Assembly: GCA_035686365.1 (NCBI GenBank)
Contig: DASRZM010000083.1
Coordinates: 1 to 39,786 of the forward strand
DNA: 39,786 nucleotides
Direction: 5' to 3'
Source: DASRZM01 sp035686365
GTDB lineage: Bacteria > Pseudomonadota > Gammaproteobacteria > Xanthomonadales > Xanthomonadaceae
The translations under genes were made by a program, and so were the position numbers. This document shows positions 6,955-16,887 of the stretch, piece after piece (the first letter of the stretch is position 1; the number at the start of each line of letters is the position of its first letter). Below the pieces are notes generated by a model that had not been told where the DNA came from, made no database searches, and saw only the letters and a list, made by a program, of their open reading frames with translations.

Positions 6955-7508
6955 AAGCGATGGCCAGGCACGAGCCCAAGCGGCACCCCTACGAGGTCAT
7001 CGCCGACTACGAGGCGCGAAGCCTCGCGCACGTCGCCGGCCTGCCCGAGCAGATCGACGCGCCGGGCCTGTGGCGCGGGGTCGGCTTCCGGCTGGGCGCG
7101 CACCGGCTGGCGTCGGAGTTCGCCGACGTGGTCGAGATCGTGACCTTGCCGGGGGTGACGCCGGTGCCCGGCGTACAACCCTGGCTGCTGGGCGTGGGCA
7201 ACATCCGCGGCAACCTGCTGCCGGTGGTCGACCTCAAGCAGTTTCTGGAGGGCGACCGTACGGTGCTGCACGAGAACACGCGCATGCTGGTGGCGCGCCA
7301 GCCCGGAGGCAACGTCGGACTGCTGATCGACGAGCTTTTCGGCCAGCGCAATTTCACCGACGAGCAGAGGGTCGAGGCCGAGGCCGCAGCGGGCGGCCGT
7401 TACGACCATTTCGTCAAGCGCGCCTATCGCGTGGGCGACCACGTCTGGGGCGTGTTCAACCTGTCCGTGCTGGCACGGACTCCGGAATTCAGGCAGGCGG
7501 CGGCATGA
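6951..7508 (+). CDS. pilI: PilI, CheW-like adaptor of the pilus chemosensory array
   Basis: This 185-residue CheW-domain protein has the core segments LASEFADVVEIVTLPGVTPVPGVQ (in pieces), WLLGVGNIRGNLLPVVDLKQFL and VGLLIDELFGQRNF. PilI links the receptor PilJ to the kinase ChpA. The GTG at 6951 overlaps the pilH stop (GTGA); an ATG three codons later (6960) is also possible and gives nearly the same protein. pilJ starts 37 bases downstream. Confidence 0.93.
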   Translation: MKAMARHEPKRHPYEVIADYEARSLAHVAGLPEQIDAPGLWRGVGFRLGAHRLASEFADVVEIVTLPGVTPVPGVQPWLLGVGNIRGNLLPVVDLKQFLEGDRTVLHENTRMLVARQPGGNVGLLIDELFGQRNFTDEQRVEAEAAAGGRYDHFVKRAYRVGDHVWGVFNLSVLARTPEFRQAAA

Positions 7509-7545
7509 CCGCGGCCTCATTGCAGCGAAGAGGGGCGAGCAGACC

Positions 7546-9579
7546 ATGAGCACTGTAGGCGGATTGACCGGCCGCGAGCGCAGCCGAGGCATCTATTTGT
7601 GGGTCGTGATCCTGGTCGCGGCGCTCGTGGTCTTCGGCGCCAACGCCTATTTCGCCAACCAGTTCTCATCGGAAGAGGCGCGGGCTTCGGCCCTGGTCGC
7701 CGAGCTGCAGGTGCGTTCGCAGCAGATCGCCACCTTCTCCGGCGAGGCGACCTCCGGAGGCTTCGAGGCCTTCGAGGAGCTGCAGGCCACCCGCGACCGC
7801 ATCCAGAGCATCATCAATGCGCTGCGCGCCGGCGATGCGGCCCAGGGCGTCCCCGGTTACGAGAACCAGCCGATCATCAGCGAGGAGCTGGCGCGGGTCA
7901 CCCAGAGCTGGGCGCTGATCAATTCCAACGCGGAAACGGTGCTGGCAGGCGAGGACCTGATCCTGAACCTGACCGAGATCGCCGCCCAGTTCTCGGCCCA
8001 GGTGCCGCAGCTGCAGGCGCGCATGGACGAGGTCGTGCGCTACATGGCCGAATCCGGCGCGCCCAGCTCGCAGGTGCAGATCGCCATGCAGCAGATCGTG
8101 CTGGCCGACCGCATGCTGCGCCGCATCACCGAGATCCTGCAGGGCGGCGTGGGCGCCGTCTCCGCGGCCGACGCGTTCTCGCGCGATGCCACGCGCTTCG
8201 GTGCGGTGCTCAATGCGCTGCTCAACGGCAACCCGGAGATGGGCATCCGCCGCGTGGAGTCGGCCCAGGCACGGGCGGTGCTGGTCGAAGTCGGGGAGAT
8301 CTACCAGAGCGTGCAGTCGGACGTGGAGACCATCCTGACCCAGGCCACCGACCTGTTCGAGATCAAGGAGGCCAGCGACCAGATCATCGCCTTCTCGCGG
8401 CAGCTGCTGGACGCCGCGCAGAATCTGAGCCAGGCCTTCCTGAACCTGCCCGCGAGCCGGCCGTTCCCGAACATCCTGTGGGCGGCGATCTCGCTGGCGG
8501 CGGCAGCGGTGGCCATCTTCGGCCTGCTGTTCACCCTGTACCGCGACCAGGTGCGTCGCTTCCGGACCACCCAGGAACTGAACCAGCGCAACCAGGAGGC
8601 GATCCTGCGGCTGCTGGACGAGATGGGATCGCTGGCCGAGGGCGACCTGACCGTCCGCGCCACCGTCACCGAGGACATCACCGGCGCGATCGCGGACTCG
8701 ATCAACTTCGCGGTCGAGGCGCTGCGCTCCCTGGTGACCACGATCAACGAGACCGCCGTGCAGGTGGCCGCCGCCGCCCAGGAGACGCAGGCCACCGCCA
8801 TGCACCTGGCCGAGGCCGCCGAGCACCAGGCGCAGCAGATCACCTCGGCCTCGGCCGCGATCAACGAGATCGCGGTGTCGATCGACGAGGTGTCGAAGAA
8901 CTCGGCCGAGAGCGCCGACGTGGCCCAGCGCTCGGTGCAGATCGCCGCCAAGGGCGCCGAGGTGGTGCGCCAGACCATCCAGGGCATGGACTCGATCCGC
9001 GACCAGATCCAGGAGACCTCCAAGCGCATCAAGCGCCTGGGCGAAAGCTCGCAGGAAATCGGTTCCATCATCGAGCTGATCAACGACATCTCCGAGCAGA
9101 CCAACATCCTGGCGCTGAACGCCGCCATCCAGGCGGCATCGGCGGGCGAAGCCGGCCGCGGATTCGCGGTCGTGGCCGACGAGGTGCAGCGTCTGGCCGA
9201 ACGCGCGTCCAACGCCACCAAGCGGATCGAGACGCTGGTGCAGACGATTCAGGCCGACACCAACGAGGCGGTCAGCTCGATGGAGCAGACCACCGCCGAG
9301 GTGGTCGCCGGTGCGCGCCTGGCCGAGGACGCCGGCCTGGCACTGGGCGAGATCGAAAAGGTGTCCAACGACCTGGCCGACCTCATCCAGAACATTTCCG
9401 AGGCCGCGCGGCAGCAGTCGGCGGCGGCAACCAACATCTCGGCGACGATGAACGTGATCCAGGAGATCACCACGCAGACCTCGATGGGTGCCAGCCAGAC
9501 CGCCGAGTCGATCGGCAACCTGGCCCAGCTCGCCGCGGACCTGCGTCGATCGGTCGCCGACTTCAAGCTGCCGGGCTGA
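7546..9579 (+). CDS. pilJ: PilJ, pilus methyl-accepting chemoreceptor
   Basis: This is a 677-residue transmembrane chemoreceptor. The first membrane helix is at about residues 17-37 and the second at about 308-331; the roughly 270-residue periplasmic part between them is helical and PilJ-like. A HAMP-like linker follows, then the signalling coiled coil whose conserved hairpin tip (DISEQTNILALNAAIQAA, then GRGFAVVADEV) begins near residue 510. PilJ senses surface contact, in relatives through the major pilin, and passes the signal to ChpA via PilI and ChpC. Length and position match P. aeruginosa PilJ. The adaptation enzymes PilK and ChpB are encoded downstream. Confidence 0.95.
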   Translation: MSTVGGLTGRERSRGIYLWVVILVAALVVFGANAYFANQFSSEEARASALVAELQVRSQQIATFSGEATSGGFEAFEELQATRDRIQSIINALRAGDAAQGVPGYENQPIISEELARVTQSWALINSNAETVLAGEDLILNLTEIAAQFSAQVPQLQARMDEVVRYMAESGAPSSQVQIAMQQIVLADRMLRRITEILQGGVGAVSAADAFSRDATRFGAVLNALLNGNPEMGIRRVESAQARAVLVEVGEIYQSVQSDVETILTQATDLFEIKEASDQIIAFSRQLLDAAQNLSQAFLNLPASRPFPNILWAAISLAAAAVAIFGLLFTLYRDQVRRFRTTQELNQRNQEAILRLLDEMGSLAEGDLTVRATVTEDITGAIADSINFAVEALRSLVTTINETAVQVAAAAQETQATAMHLAEAAEHQAQQITSASAAINEIAVSIDEVSKNSAESADVAQRSVQIAAKGAEVVRQTIQGMDSIRDQIQETSKRIKRLGESSQEIGSIIELINDISEQTNILALNAAIQAASAGEAGRGFAVVADEVQRLAERASNATKRIETLVQTIQADTNEAVSSMEQTTAEVVAGARLAEDAGLALGEIEKVSNDLADLIQNISEAARQQSAAATNISATMNVIQEITTQTSMGASQTAESIGNLAQLAADLRRSVADFKLPG

Positions 9580-9598
9580 GGTGTCCGGCGCGGGGGGC

Positions 9599-10498
9599 AT
9601 GGACGGAACAATGGCAGTCGTCGTGGGCCGCAGCAGCCAGCAGGCGATCGCGCAGGCAATGGACGAGGCCGAGTTCCAGCGCTGGGTGCGGCTGCTGGAA
9701 TCGCGTACCGGCGTCACCGTGCCGCCGGAACGCAAGCCTTTCCTGGTCACCGGGTTGCGCCGGCGCATGCGCGAGACCGGACATGCCGAGTTCGGCGCCT
9801 ATTACGAGGAGCTGCTCGACGGTGCGCGCGGCGCGGTCGAGTGGGCGGCTCTGGTCGATCACCTGACCGTCCACGAGACGCGTTTCTTCCGTCACCCGCC
9901 GTCGCTGAAGCTGATCCGGGAGTCCTGGCTGCCGCAATGGCTGGCGCGGACCCCCGGCGACCAGACCCTGCACGCGCTTTCGGTGGGTTGCGCCACCGGC
10001 GAGGAGGCCTGGACACTGGCGATGCTGTTCGACGCGGCACTCTCGCAGGTGGTGCCGCAGCGGCGCTTCGGCATCACCGCCACCGACGTGAGCCAGTCGG
10101 CGCTGGTGGTCGCGCGACGGGCAACCTATACGCTGGACCGGCTCGAGGAGATCCCGAAGCAGTACCACGACGGCGCCTTCGAGGCCATCGACGAGGACGG
10201 CTTCCGGATCCACGAGCGCCTGCGCAGCCGCGTCGGCTTCGCCTGCGTGAACCTGCTGCACGCCGCGCGCGCGCCGCTGCGCCAGCTCGACCTGATCTAC
10301 TGCCAGAACGTTCTGATCTACTTCGCCCGCGAGCGCCGCGGCGAACTGCTCGACGGACTCGCGCGCCTGTTGCGTCCCAGCGGGATGCTGGTGCTGGGTC
10401 CGGGCGAGGTCACCGGCTGGAGCCACCCGCAGCTGGCACGGGTCGAGGACCGCCAGGCCCTGGCGTTCATCCGCAATACGAAAGAGACCCAGGCATGA
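9599..10498 (+). CDS. pilK: PilK, CheR-type chemoreceptor methyltransferase
   Basis: This 299-residue CheR-family enzyme transfers methyl groups from S-adenosylmethionine to glutamates of the receptor, presumably PilJ. An N-terminal helical part ends in HLTVHETRFFRHP, the CheR signature. The SAM-binding loop LSVGCATGEEAWTLAM is at about residues 127-142, and the late motif IYCQNVLIYF near 235. I chose the ATG at 9599, preceded by a G-rich stretch, because upstream in-frame codons fall inside pilJ. The stop overlaps the chpA start (ATGA). Confidence 0.93.
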   Translation: MDGTMAVVVGRSSQQAIAQAMDEAEFQRWVRLLESRTGVTVPPERKPFLVTGLRRRMRETGHAEFGAYYEELLDGARGAVEWAALVDHLTVHETRFFRHPPSLKLIRESWLPQWLARTPGDQTLHALSVGCATGEEAWTLAMLFDAALSQVVPQRRFGITATDVSQSALVVARRATYTLDRLEEIPKQYHDGAFEAIDEDGFRIHERLRSRVGFACVNLLHAARAPLRQLDLIYCQNVLIYFARERRGELLDGLARLLRPSGMLVLGPGEVTGWSHPQLARVEDRQALAFIRNTKETQA

Positions 10499-13400
10499 GG
10501 CTGTCCGAAGACATCGATTTCACCACGCTGACCTGGGTCAAGGGCGAGCTCGACGAGACGCTCAAGCAGGCGCGCCATGCGCTGGAAGCCTACGTCGAGG
10601 ATCCTTCCGACGTCAGCCAGATGCGGTTTTGCGCGACCTACCTGCACCAGGTGCAGGGCACGCTGCGCATGGTGGAGCTGTACGGCGCGGCGATGGTCAC
10701 CGAGGAAATGGAGCACCTGGCCACGGTGCTGCTCGAGCAGGGCGTGCAGGACCGCGAGGAGGCCTACACGGTCCTGATGCGTGGCATCGTGCAGCTGCCC
10801 GACTACCTGGAGCGGCTTCAGAGCGGCCATCGTGACATTCCCATCGTGCTGCTGCCGCTGCTCAACGAGCTGCGCGGTGCGCGCGGCGAGAAGGGCCTGT
10901 CCGAAAGCGTGCTGTTCACTCCGGACCTGTCGCGACCATTGCCAGATTCGGCCGGCGGCCCCAGCCACGCATGGCCCGAGCTGGAGCTCCGGCAGATGGC
11001 CGAGCAGCTGCGCGCCCAGTTCCAGATCGCGCTGCTGAAGTGGTTTCGCAACGAGGATTCCGACGCCGACGTCGAGCAGCTCACCCGCATCTGCGACCGG
11101 CTGGTCACGATCACGGCACAGGAGGAGGCGCGACGCCTGTTCTGGGTCGCGGCCGGCGTGCTCGAGGCCCTGAACGCCAAGGCCTTCGAGCCCAGCGCGC
11201 AGCTCAGGCAGACCATCGGCAAGGTCGAGCGCGAGATCAAGCGCCTGGCCGATGCCGGCGAGGCCAGCTTCCGGGTCGACCCGCCGCGCGAACTCACCCG
11301 TAATCTGCTGTACTTCGTAGCGCACGCGCCGACCGACCACGGCCGCATCGACGAGATGCGCGAGGTGTTCGGACTCAACGCCCTGCTTCCCTCCGAGGCC
11401 GAACTCGAGCACGCCCGCGGCGCCATGACCGGGCACAACCGCGCATTGCTTGACACCGTCGCCGGCGCCATCAAGGAGGATCTGCTGCGGGTCAAGGATG
11501 CGCTCGACCTGTACATGCGCAGCCACGAAGCGGAGCCCGGGCAGCTGTCCTCGCAGACCGAGGCGCTCGACCGCGTTGCCGACACGCTCGGCATGCTGGG
11601 CCTGGGCGTCGCGCGCCGCGTCGTGCAGGAGCAGCGCACCACTATCGACCAGGTGGTCAGCGGCACCCGCACGGGCGACGAGTCGACCCTGCTGGACATC
11701 GCCGGTGCGCTGCTCTACGTCGATGCCACGCTCGACGACCAGGTCCAGCGCCTGGGCGGCGAGCCGGAAAAATCCGAAGGGACGATCCCGCAGGCCGAAG
11801 CGCGTCGCGTGCTCGAGGCCGTGGTCAAGGAGGCGCAGGCCAACTTCGGTCAGGCCAAGCAGTGCTTCGTGGCATTCGTCGAATCCAACTGGGACCACGT
11901 GCAGCTGCAGGACGTGCCCCGCCTGCTCGAGGAAGTCGCCGGCGCGCTGCGGATCCTGGAGATCGACGACGCGCCGGGGTACCTGCAGGCGATTTGCGTG
12001 TTCACCGAGGCCGAATTGCTGGCCCGCCACCGGGTGCCCAATGGCGAGCAGATGGACATGCTGGCCGACGTGCTGGCCGGCCTGGAGTACTACCTGGAGG
12101 CGGTGCGCGACCACAGGCCCAATCGGGATCAGGTCCTGGCGGTCGCGCGCGATCGACTCGAACGGCTGGGTTACTGGCCGATCCCGGATGTGCCCACGCT
12201 GGTTCCCGCCCGGGCCCGCGCCGAAGTGCCGGTGGAGGTCGAGGAGGCGGAGACCGGCCCCGACGCCGTCGACGCCTTGCCAGGGACGGCCGAAGAAGAA
12301 CCTGCGGCCGCACCGGAGACCGCCCCGGCGCCAGCGCCGGGGCTGGAGCCGGTTGTTGCCGCCACTCGCGCTGCCGACGCCGGCACGCGCGGGTTCGAAA
12401 CGGCCTCCGATGACATCGACGAGGAGATCCGCGAGGTCTTCATCGAGGAGGTACAGGAGGAGATCGCCCACCTGGCGCAGCTGCTGCCGGAGTGGAAGGC
12501 CCGGCCCGACGACCTGGAGCAGCTCAAGCCGATACGGCGCGTGTTCCACACGCTCAAGGGCAGTGGCCGCCTGGTGGGTGCGCTGACGCTGGGCGAGTTC
12601 AGCTGGAAAGTCGAGAACATGCTCAACCGTGTGCTCGACGGGTCCATCGAGGTCGGCGCCGCGGCGACCGCGCTGGTCGAGCACGCCCACGCCGCACTGC
12701 CGTCGCTGCTGTCGGCACTGCGTGGCGAGGGCGCCCCGAGCGAAGAGTTGGAGGGCATCAAGGCGGTTGCCGACCGGATCGCCGCCGGCGAGCAGGCCTG
12801 GTTCACGCCGGGCGCTGCCGAACCCGTGCCCGCAACGGCGCAGGAGGAAGCGGCCGAGGCGCCCGAGTCCATCGAGCCAGCGCAGGCCGAAGCGGAAGCT
12901 CCGGTCGAGGCAGCCGGCGAGGTGCAGGCTCCGGAACCGCAGCCGGTATCCGTCGATCCGGTGCTGTTCGAGATCCTCAAGGCGGAAGTGGCCGGGCACC
13001 TGGAAACCGTGGAGGCGTACCTGGACGCCAGCGCACCGGAGCCGCAGCCGGCCACCGACGCGCTGCTGCGTGCCGTGCATACGATGAACGGCGCCTTCGC
13101 GATGACCGAGATTCCCGGCATCACCGAGGTGATCAGCCCCTGGGAGGGCTACCTGAAACGGCTGATGCCGCTGCAGGGCACACCCGCTCCACACGCCATC
13201 GAGATGATGCGCGAGGCGGTGGCGGCCATCCGCACGGTGATGGTCGAGCTCGAGCGCGAGCGGCCGGCCCTGCCGGACGTCTCCGATCTGGCCGGGCGTC
13301 TGCTGGCCGAGCGCGACACGCTGCCCGAGCCGGTCGGCCCCTCGATCCCGGTCCACCTGGAGACCGAGGAGGCGCACGAACTCGAGCACGAGCCGGTCGA

Positions 13401-16400
13401 TCTGGAGCACGCACGGGTCGAGCTGACCGAAGCGGTCGATCTGTCCGGGTTCGAAGCGGAGATGCCGGAAGCCCCTGGCGTGGATCTCGAGCCGGTGGAA
13501 GCCGAAGGCCCCGGCGAGATCGACCTGCCCGAACGGGAGGCTCCAACCACGGCGGACCTGGAAATGCCGGCGGCGATCGAGCAGGCCCCGGAGGCCGAGC
13601 CGCCCGTCGAATTCGAACGTGAGCCGGGCGCGCCGGTCGCGTTCGATGCCCCGGAAGTGGAAGCATTCGAGGCCGCGGAAGAGGACGCGTTCGAGTCCGA
13701 AGTGCTGGCGCTGGGCGATCTGGATTCGGCGCCTACGGAACTGGAACCGAACGAATTCGAGCTGGTGGAAGGCGAATTCGAGGCCCTGGACGAGCGGGCG
13801 GGGGCCGAATTGGAAGCTTCCGCAGCCGAGCCCGAGAGCGCCGGGATGGCGACGGCGCCGGAGCTGCCTGCCGAACTCGAACCGGCGGCATCGGATGAAT
13901 CCGACGAAGCTCCGCGCGATGCCGGGATCGAGGCCTTGATCCGCGCCTACGAACACGAGCAGCCGCCGGCTGCGACGGCCGAGGAGGTCGAAGTCGGGCC
14001 GATGGCCGAGGTGGGTGCGGACGCCGAAACCGGGATGCCAGCCGAGCCGGTGCCGGACTTCGGCGGTTCCGAGGGGGCCACGGGAGCCGCTGACGAGATG
14101 GCTGACGAGATCGCCGAGGAGATCGCCGAGGAATTCAGCGAGGAATTCAGCGAGGAAGTCAGCGAGGCGCTGGCGTTTGAAATCGACGCCCAGGCACTGC
14201 AGGCCGAACAGGCGATGGCGGCCCAGGCGCCGGAGGAAGTCCAGCGGACCGCCGAGGAGGCGCAGGCCGAGGTCGAGATGCCGACCGAAGAGGCCGAAGC
14301 CGCGCCGGAGATGGCCGGCCCGGAGCCCGGCGAACCCGTTTCCGTGGGCGAGGAAGCCGCTCTGGAGCCCGAGGAGGCCGAGGAGGCCGAGGCCGGCGAG
14401 GAGGCCATGGCCACCGAGTCCGAACTGGCGGCCGAGGAGTCGGCTGCGCAGGAGGCTGCCGAGGAGGCTGCCGAGGAGGTTGCCGAGGCCCTGGCCGCCG
14501 CTGCGGCCGCCGCGGCCATCGATGTGGATCCGGACCTGCCGCTGGATACCAGCGATCTGGACCAGGACCTGCTCGACCTCTTCCTGGAAGAGAGCGGCGA
14601 CCTGCTGGACCACTCCGACGGGCTGCTGGCGAGCTTGCGCGATTCGCCGACGGACCGGGAACTGGTGGTCGGGCTGCAGCGCGACCTGCACACGCTCAAG
14701 GGCGGAGCGCGCATGGCCGGCCTGCCGCAGATCGGCGACCTCGGCCACGGGATGGAGTCGCTGCTCGAAGCCGTGGCCGACGGCAATCGCGAACTCGGAC
14801 CCGGCGCACTGGAAGTCCTGGAACGCTCCTTCGACCGCTTGCACGCGATGGTCACCCGGGTCGGGCAGCGTCTCGCCATCGCGATGCCGGCAACGCTGAT
14901 CTCCCAGGTCGAGGGCCTGGTGCGCGGCGAGATTTCCGACGCCCGCGCGGGTGCCGCAGTGGGACAGGTGGCGGCCGAGCCGGTCCCGCTGCCCCCCGAG
15001 CTCAGCGAGCCGCTGCCGGAGATCGAGGACGAGGTCGCCGAGATCGCGCGCGCGCCGCAGGAGCAGATCCGCATCCGCGCCGACCTGCTCGATCGCCTGG
15101 TCAACTACGCCGGCGAGGTCGCGATCTATCGCGCCCGCCTGGAGCAGCAGCTGGGTGCCTTCCGCGGCGCGCTGACCGAGTTCGAACAGACCAACACGCG
15201 CCTGCGCGAGCAGCTGCGTCGGCTGGACATCGAGACCGAGGCGCAGATCATCGCGCGCTACCAGCGCGAGGCCGACGTCGGCGAATCGACGTTCGATCCG
15301 CTCGAACTGGACCGGTTCTCCACGCTGCAGCAGCTCTCGCGCGCGCTGGGCGAGTCCTCCGCCGACCTGGTCAACCTGCAGATCACGCTGGACGACCAGA
15401 CGCGGCAGTACGAGACGCTGCTGCTGCAGCAGTCGCGCGTGTCCTCGGACCTGCAGGAAGGCCTCATGCGCACGCGCATGGTGCCGTTCGAGTCGCTGGT
15501 CCCGCGGCTGCGCCGCATCCTGCGCCAGACCTCCGGCGAACTGGGCAAGAAGGCGCAGCTCAAGGTCGAGGGTGCGCAGGGCGAGATGGACCGCAACGTG
15601 CTCGACCGCATGACCGCTCCGCTCGAGCACATGCTTCGCAATGCATTGGCGCATGGCCTGGAAACCCCGAAACAGCGCCGCAAGGGGCACAAGGCGGAAG
15701 AGGGCACCGTCCGCATCCACGTCGCCCGCGAAGCGTCCGAAGTGGTGATCCGCGTCAGCGACGACGGCCGCGGCATGGACCGCGACGCCATCCGCAGGAA
15801 GGCGATCGAGCGCGGACTGATGAAGCCCGACGCCAAGCTGTCGGACCGCGATTTGTTCGGTTTCGTGCTCGAGACGGGGTTCTCCACCGCCCTGGAAGTC
15901 AGCAAGATCGCCGGCCGCGGTGTCGGCATGGACGTGGTCCACAGCGAGATCAAGCAGCTGGGCGGCTCGCTGTTCATCGAGTCCGAGCGCGGAAAGGGGA
16001 CCGAGTTCCATATCCGCCTTCCGTTCACGTTGGCGGTCACCCAGGCGGTGTTCATCCAGCTCGGCGAGACCTCTTTTTCGGTGCCGATCTCCTCGGTCGA
16101 GGGCGTCTCGCGGATCTCGCGCGAGGACCTCACCCGGCAGCTCGATACCGGAGATCCGAAGTTCGAGTACGCGGGGGAGGACTACCAGATCTACGATCTT
16201 GGCCTGCTGCTGGGCCAGGGCCACGTTCGTGCCGAGGAAAGCCTGCAGGTGCCGGTCATGCTCGCCCGTTCGGGCGACCTGCGTGCGGCGATCCTGGTCG
16301 ACGAGGTCGTGGGCAGCCGGGAGATCGTGGTCAAGCCCACCGGGCCGCAGATCAGTTCGATTCCGGGCATCTTCGGTGCCACGGTGATGGGCGACGGCAG

Positions 16401-16887
16401 CGTCGTGGTGATCCTGGACGTGGCGCCGCTGGTGCGCCGTACCGCCGCGCTGCGCAAGAGTGGCGAGGCGCCGGTACTTCCGGTCGAACAGGAGGTCCGG
16501 CGCGTGCCGCTGGTGATGGTGGTGGACGATTCCATCACCATGCGCAAGGTCACCGGCCGCGTGCTCGAGCGCCACAACTACGAGGTCATGACCGCCAAGG
16601 ACGGCGTCGACGCGATCGAGAAGCTCGGCGAGCGGGTGCCCGATGTGATGCTGCTGGACATCGAGATGCCGCGCATGGACGGCTACGAGCTGGCCACACA
16701 CATGCGCAACGACGCGCGTCTGAAGCGCGTGCCGATCATCATGATCACCTCGCGTACCGGAGAGAAGCACCGTCAGCGCGCATTCGAGATCGGGGTGGAC
16801 CGCTATCTGGGCAAGCCCTATCAGGAGGCCGAACTGATGCGGAACGTCGTGGAGATTCTGGAGGGCGGGCGTGGCCGCTCCGGCTGA
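10495..16887 (+). CDS. chpA: ChpA/PilL, CheA-type hybrid histidine kinase of the pilus pathway
   Basis: This 2130-residue cytoplasmic hybrid kinase phosphorylates PilG and PilH. In order: a FimL-like N-terminal region with a poor phosphotransfer-like site HQVQG (His 51); a canonical Hpt, HTLKGSGR (His 685); a weak Hpt, HTMNGAFA (His 862); an acidic Glu/Ala/Pro linker of about 390 residues (13350-14520); a second canonical Hpt, HTLKGGAR (His 1399); a dimerisation part from about 1522; the ATPase domain with N box (Asn 1716), G1 box DDGRGMD and G2 box GRGVGMDV; a CheW domain from about 1844; and a C-terminal receiver with acceptor Asp 2055. The ATG at 10495 overlaps the pilK stop. The P. aeruginosa protein is somewhat longer with more Hpt-like domains. 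Segment GEEAMATESELAAEE and its neighbours are low complexity. Confidence 0.95.
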   Translation: MRLSEDIDFTTLTWVKGELDETLKQARHALEAYVEDPSDVSQMRFCATYLHQVQGTLRMVELYGAAMVTEEMEHLATVLLEQGVQDREEAYTVLMRGIVQLPDYLERLQSGHRDIPIVLLPLLNELRGARGEKGLSESVLFTPDLSRPLPDSAGGPSHAWPELELRQMAEQLRAQFQIALLKWFRNEDSDADVEQLTRICDRLVTITAQEEARRLFWVAAGVLEALNAKAFEPSAQLRQTIGKVEREIKRLADAGEASFRVDPPRELTRNLLYFVAHAPTDHGRIDEMREVFGLNALLPSEAELEHARGAMTGHNRALLDTVAGAIKEDLLRVKDALDLYMRSHEAEPGQLSSQTEALDRVADTLGMLGLGVARRVVQEQRTTIDQVVSGTRTGDESTLLDIAGALLYVDATLDDQVQRLGGEPEKSEGTIPQAEARRVLEAVVKEAQANFGQAKQCFVAFVESNWDHVQLQDVPRLLEEVAGALRILEIDDAPGYLQAICVFTEAELLARHRVPNGEQMDMLADVLAGLEYYLEAVRDHRPNRDQVLAVARDRLERLGYWPIPDVPTLVPARARAEVPVEVEEAETGPDAVDALPGTAEEEPAAAPETAPAPAPGLEPVVAATRAADAGTRGFETASDDIDEEIREVFIEEVQEEIAHLAQLLPEWKARPDDLEQLKPIRRVFHTLKGSGRLVGALTLGEFSWKVENMLNRVLDGSIEVGAAATALVEHAHAALPSLLSALRGEGAPSEELEGIKAVADRIAAGEQAWFTPGAAEPVPATAQEEAAEAPESIEPAQAEAEAPVEAAGEVQAPEPQPVSVDPVLFEILKAEVAGHLETVEAYLDASAPEPQPATDALLRAVHTMNGAFAMTEIPGITEVISPWEGYLKRLMPLQGTPAPHAIEMMREAVAAIRTVMVELERERPALPDVSDLAGRLLAERDTLPEPVGPSIPVHLETEEAHELEHEPVDLEHARVELTEAVDLSGFEAEMPEAPGVDLEPVEAEGPGEIDLPEREAPTTADLEMPAAIEQAPEAEPPVEFEREPGAPVAFDAPEVEAFEAAEEDAFESEVLALGDLDSAPTELEPNEFELVEGEFEALDERAGAELEASAAEPESAGMATAPELPAELEPAASDESDEAPRDAGIEALIRAYEHEQPPAATAEEVEVGPMAEVGADAETGMPAEPVPDFGGSEGATGAADEMADEIAEEIAEEFSEEFSEEVSEALAFEIDAQALQAEQAMAAQAPEEVQRTAEEAQAEVEMPTEEAEAAPEMAGPEPGEPVSVGEEAALEPEEAEEAEAGEEAMATESELAAEESAAQEAAEEAAEEVAEALAAAAAAAAIDVDPDLPLDTSDLDQDLLDLFLEESGDLLDHSDGLLASLRDSPTDRELVVGLQRDLHTLKGGARMAGLPQIGDLGHGMESLLEAVADGNRELGPGALEVLERSFDRLHAMVTRVGQRLAIAMPATLISQVEGLVRGEISDARAGAAVGQVAAEPVPLPPELSEPLPEIEDEVAEIARAPQEQIRIRADLLDRLVNYAGEVAIYRARLEQQLGAFRGALTEFEQTNTRLREQLRRLDIETEAQIIARYQREADVGESTFDPLELDRFSTLQQLSRALGESSADLVNLQITLDDQTRQYETLLLQQSRVSSDLQEGLMRTRMVPFESLVPRLRRILRQTSGELGKKAQLKVEGAQGEMDRNVLDRMTAPLEHMLRNALAHGLETPKQRRKGHKAEEGTVRIHVAREASEVVIRVSDDGRGMDRDAIRRKAIERGLMKPDAKLSDRDLFGFVLETGFSTALEVSKIAGRGVGMDVVHSEIKQLGGSLFIESERGKGTEFHIRLPFTLAVTQAVFIQLGETSFSVPISSVEGVSRISREDLTRQLDTGDPKFEYAGEDYQIYDLGLLLGQGHVRAEESLQVPVMLARSGDLRAAILVDEVVGSREIVVKPTGPQISSIPGIFGATVMGDGSVVVILDVAPLVRRTAALRKSGEAPVLPVEQEVRRVPLVMVVDDSITMRKVTGRVLERHNYEVMTAKDGVDAIEKLGERVPDVMLLDIEMPRMDGYELATHMRNDARLKRVPIIMITSRTGEKHRQRAFEIGVDRYLGKPYQEAELMRNVVEILEGGRGRSG

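Noticed and set aside
7666..9768. A 700-codon open frame antisense to pilJ
   Set aside because: The translation is His/Leu/Arg-rich repetitive sequence arising from the complement of the receptor coiled coil; no start context or family match.
13350..14520. The acidic region of chpA as a frameshifted or chimeric segment
   Set aside because: The frame stays open, codon use matches the neighbours, and canonical domains continue in the same frame on both sides; a long linker explains it.
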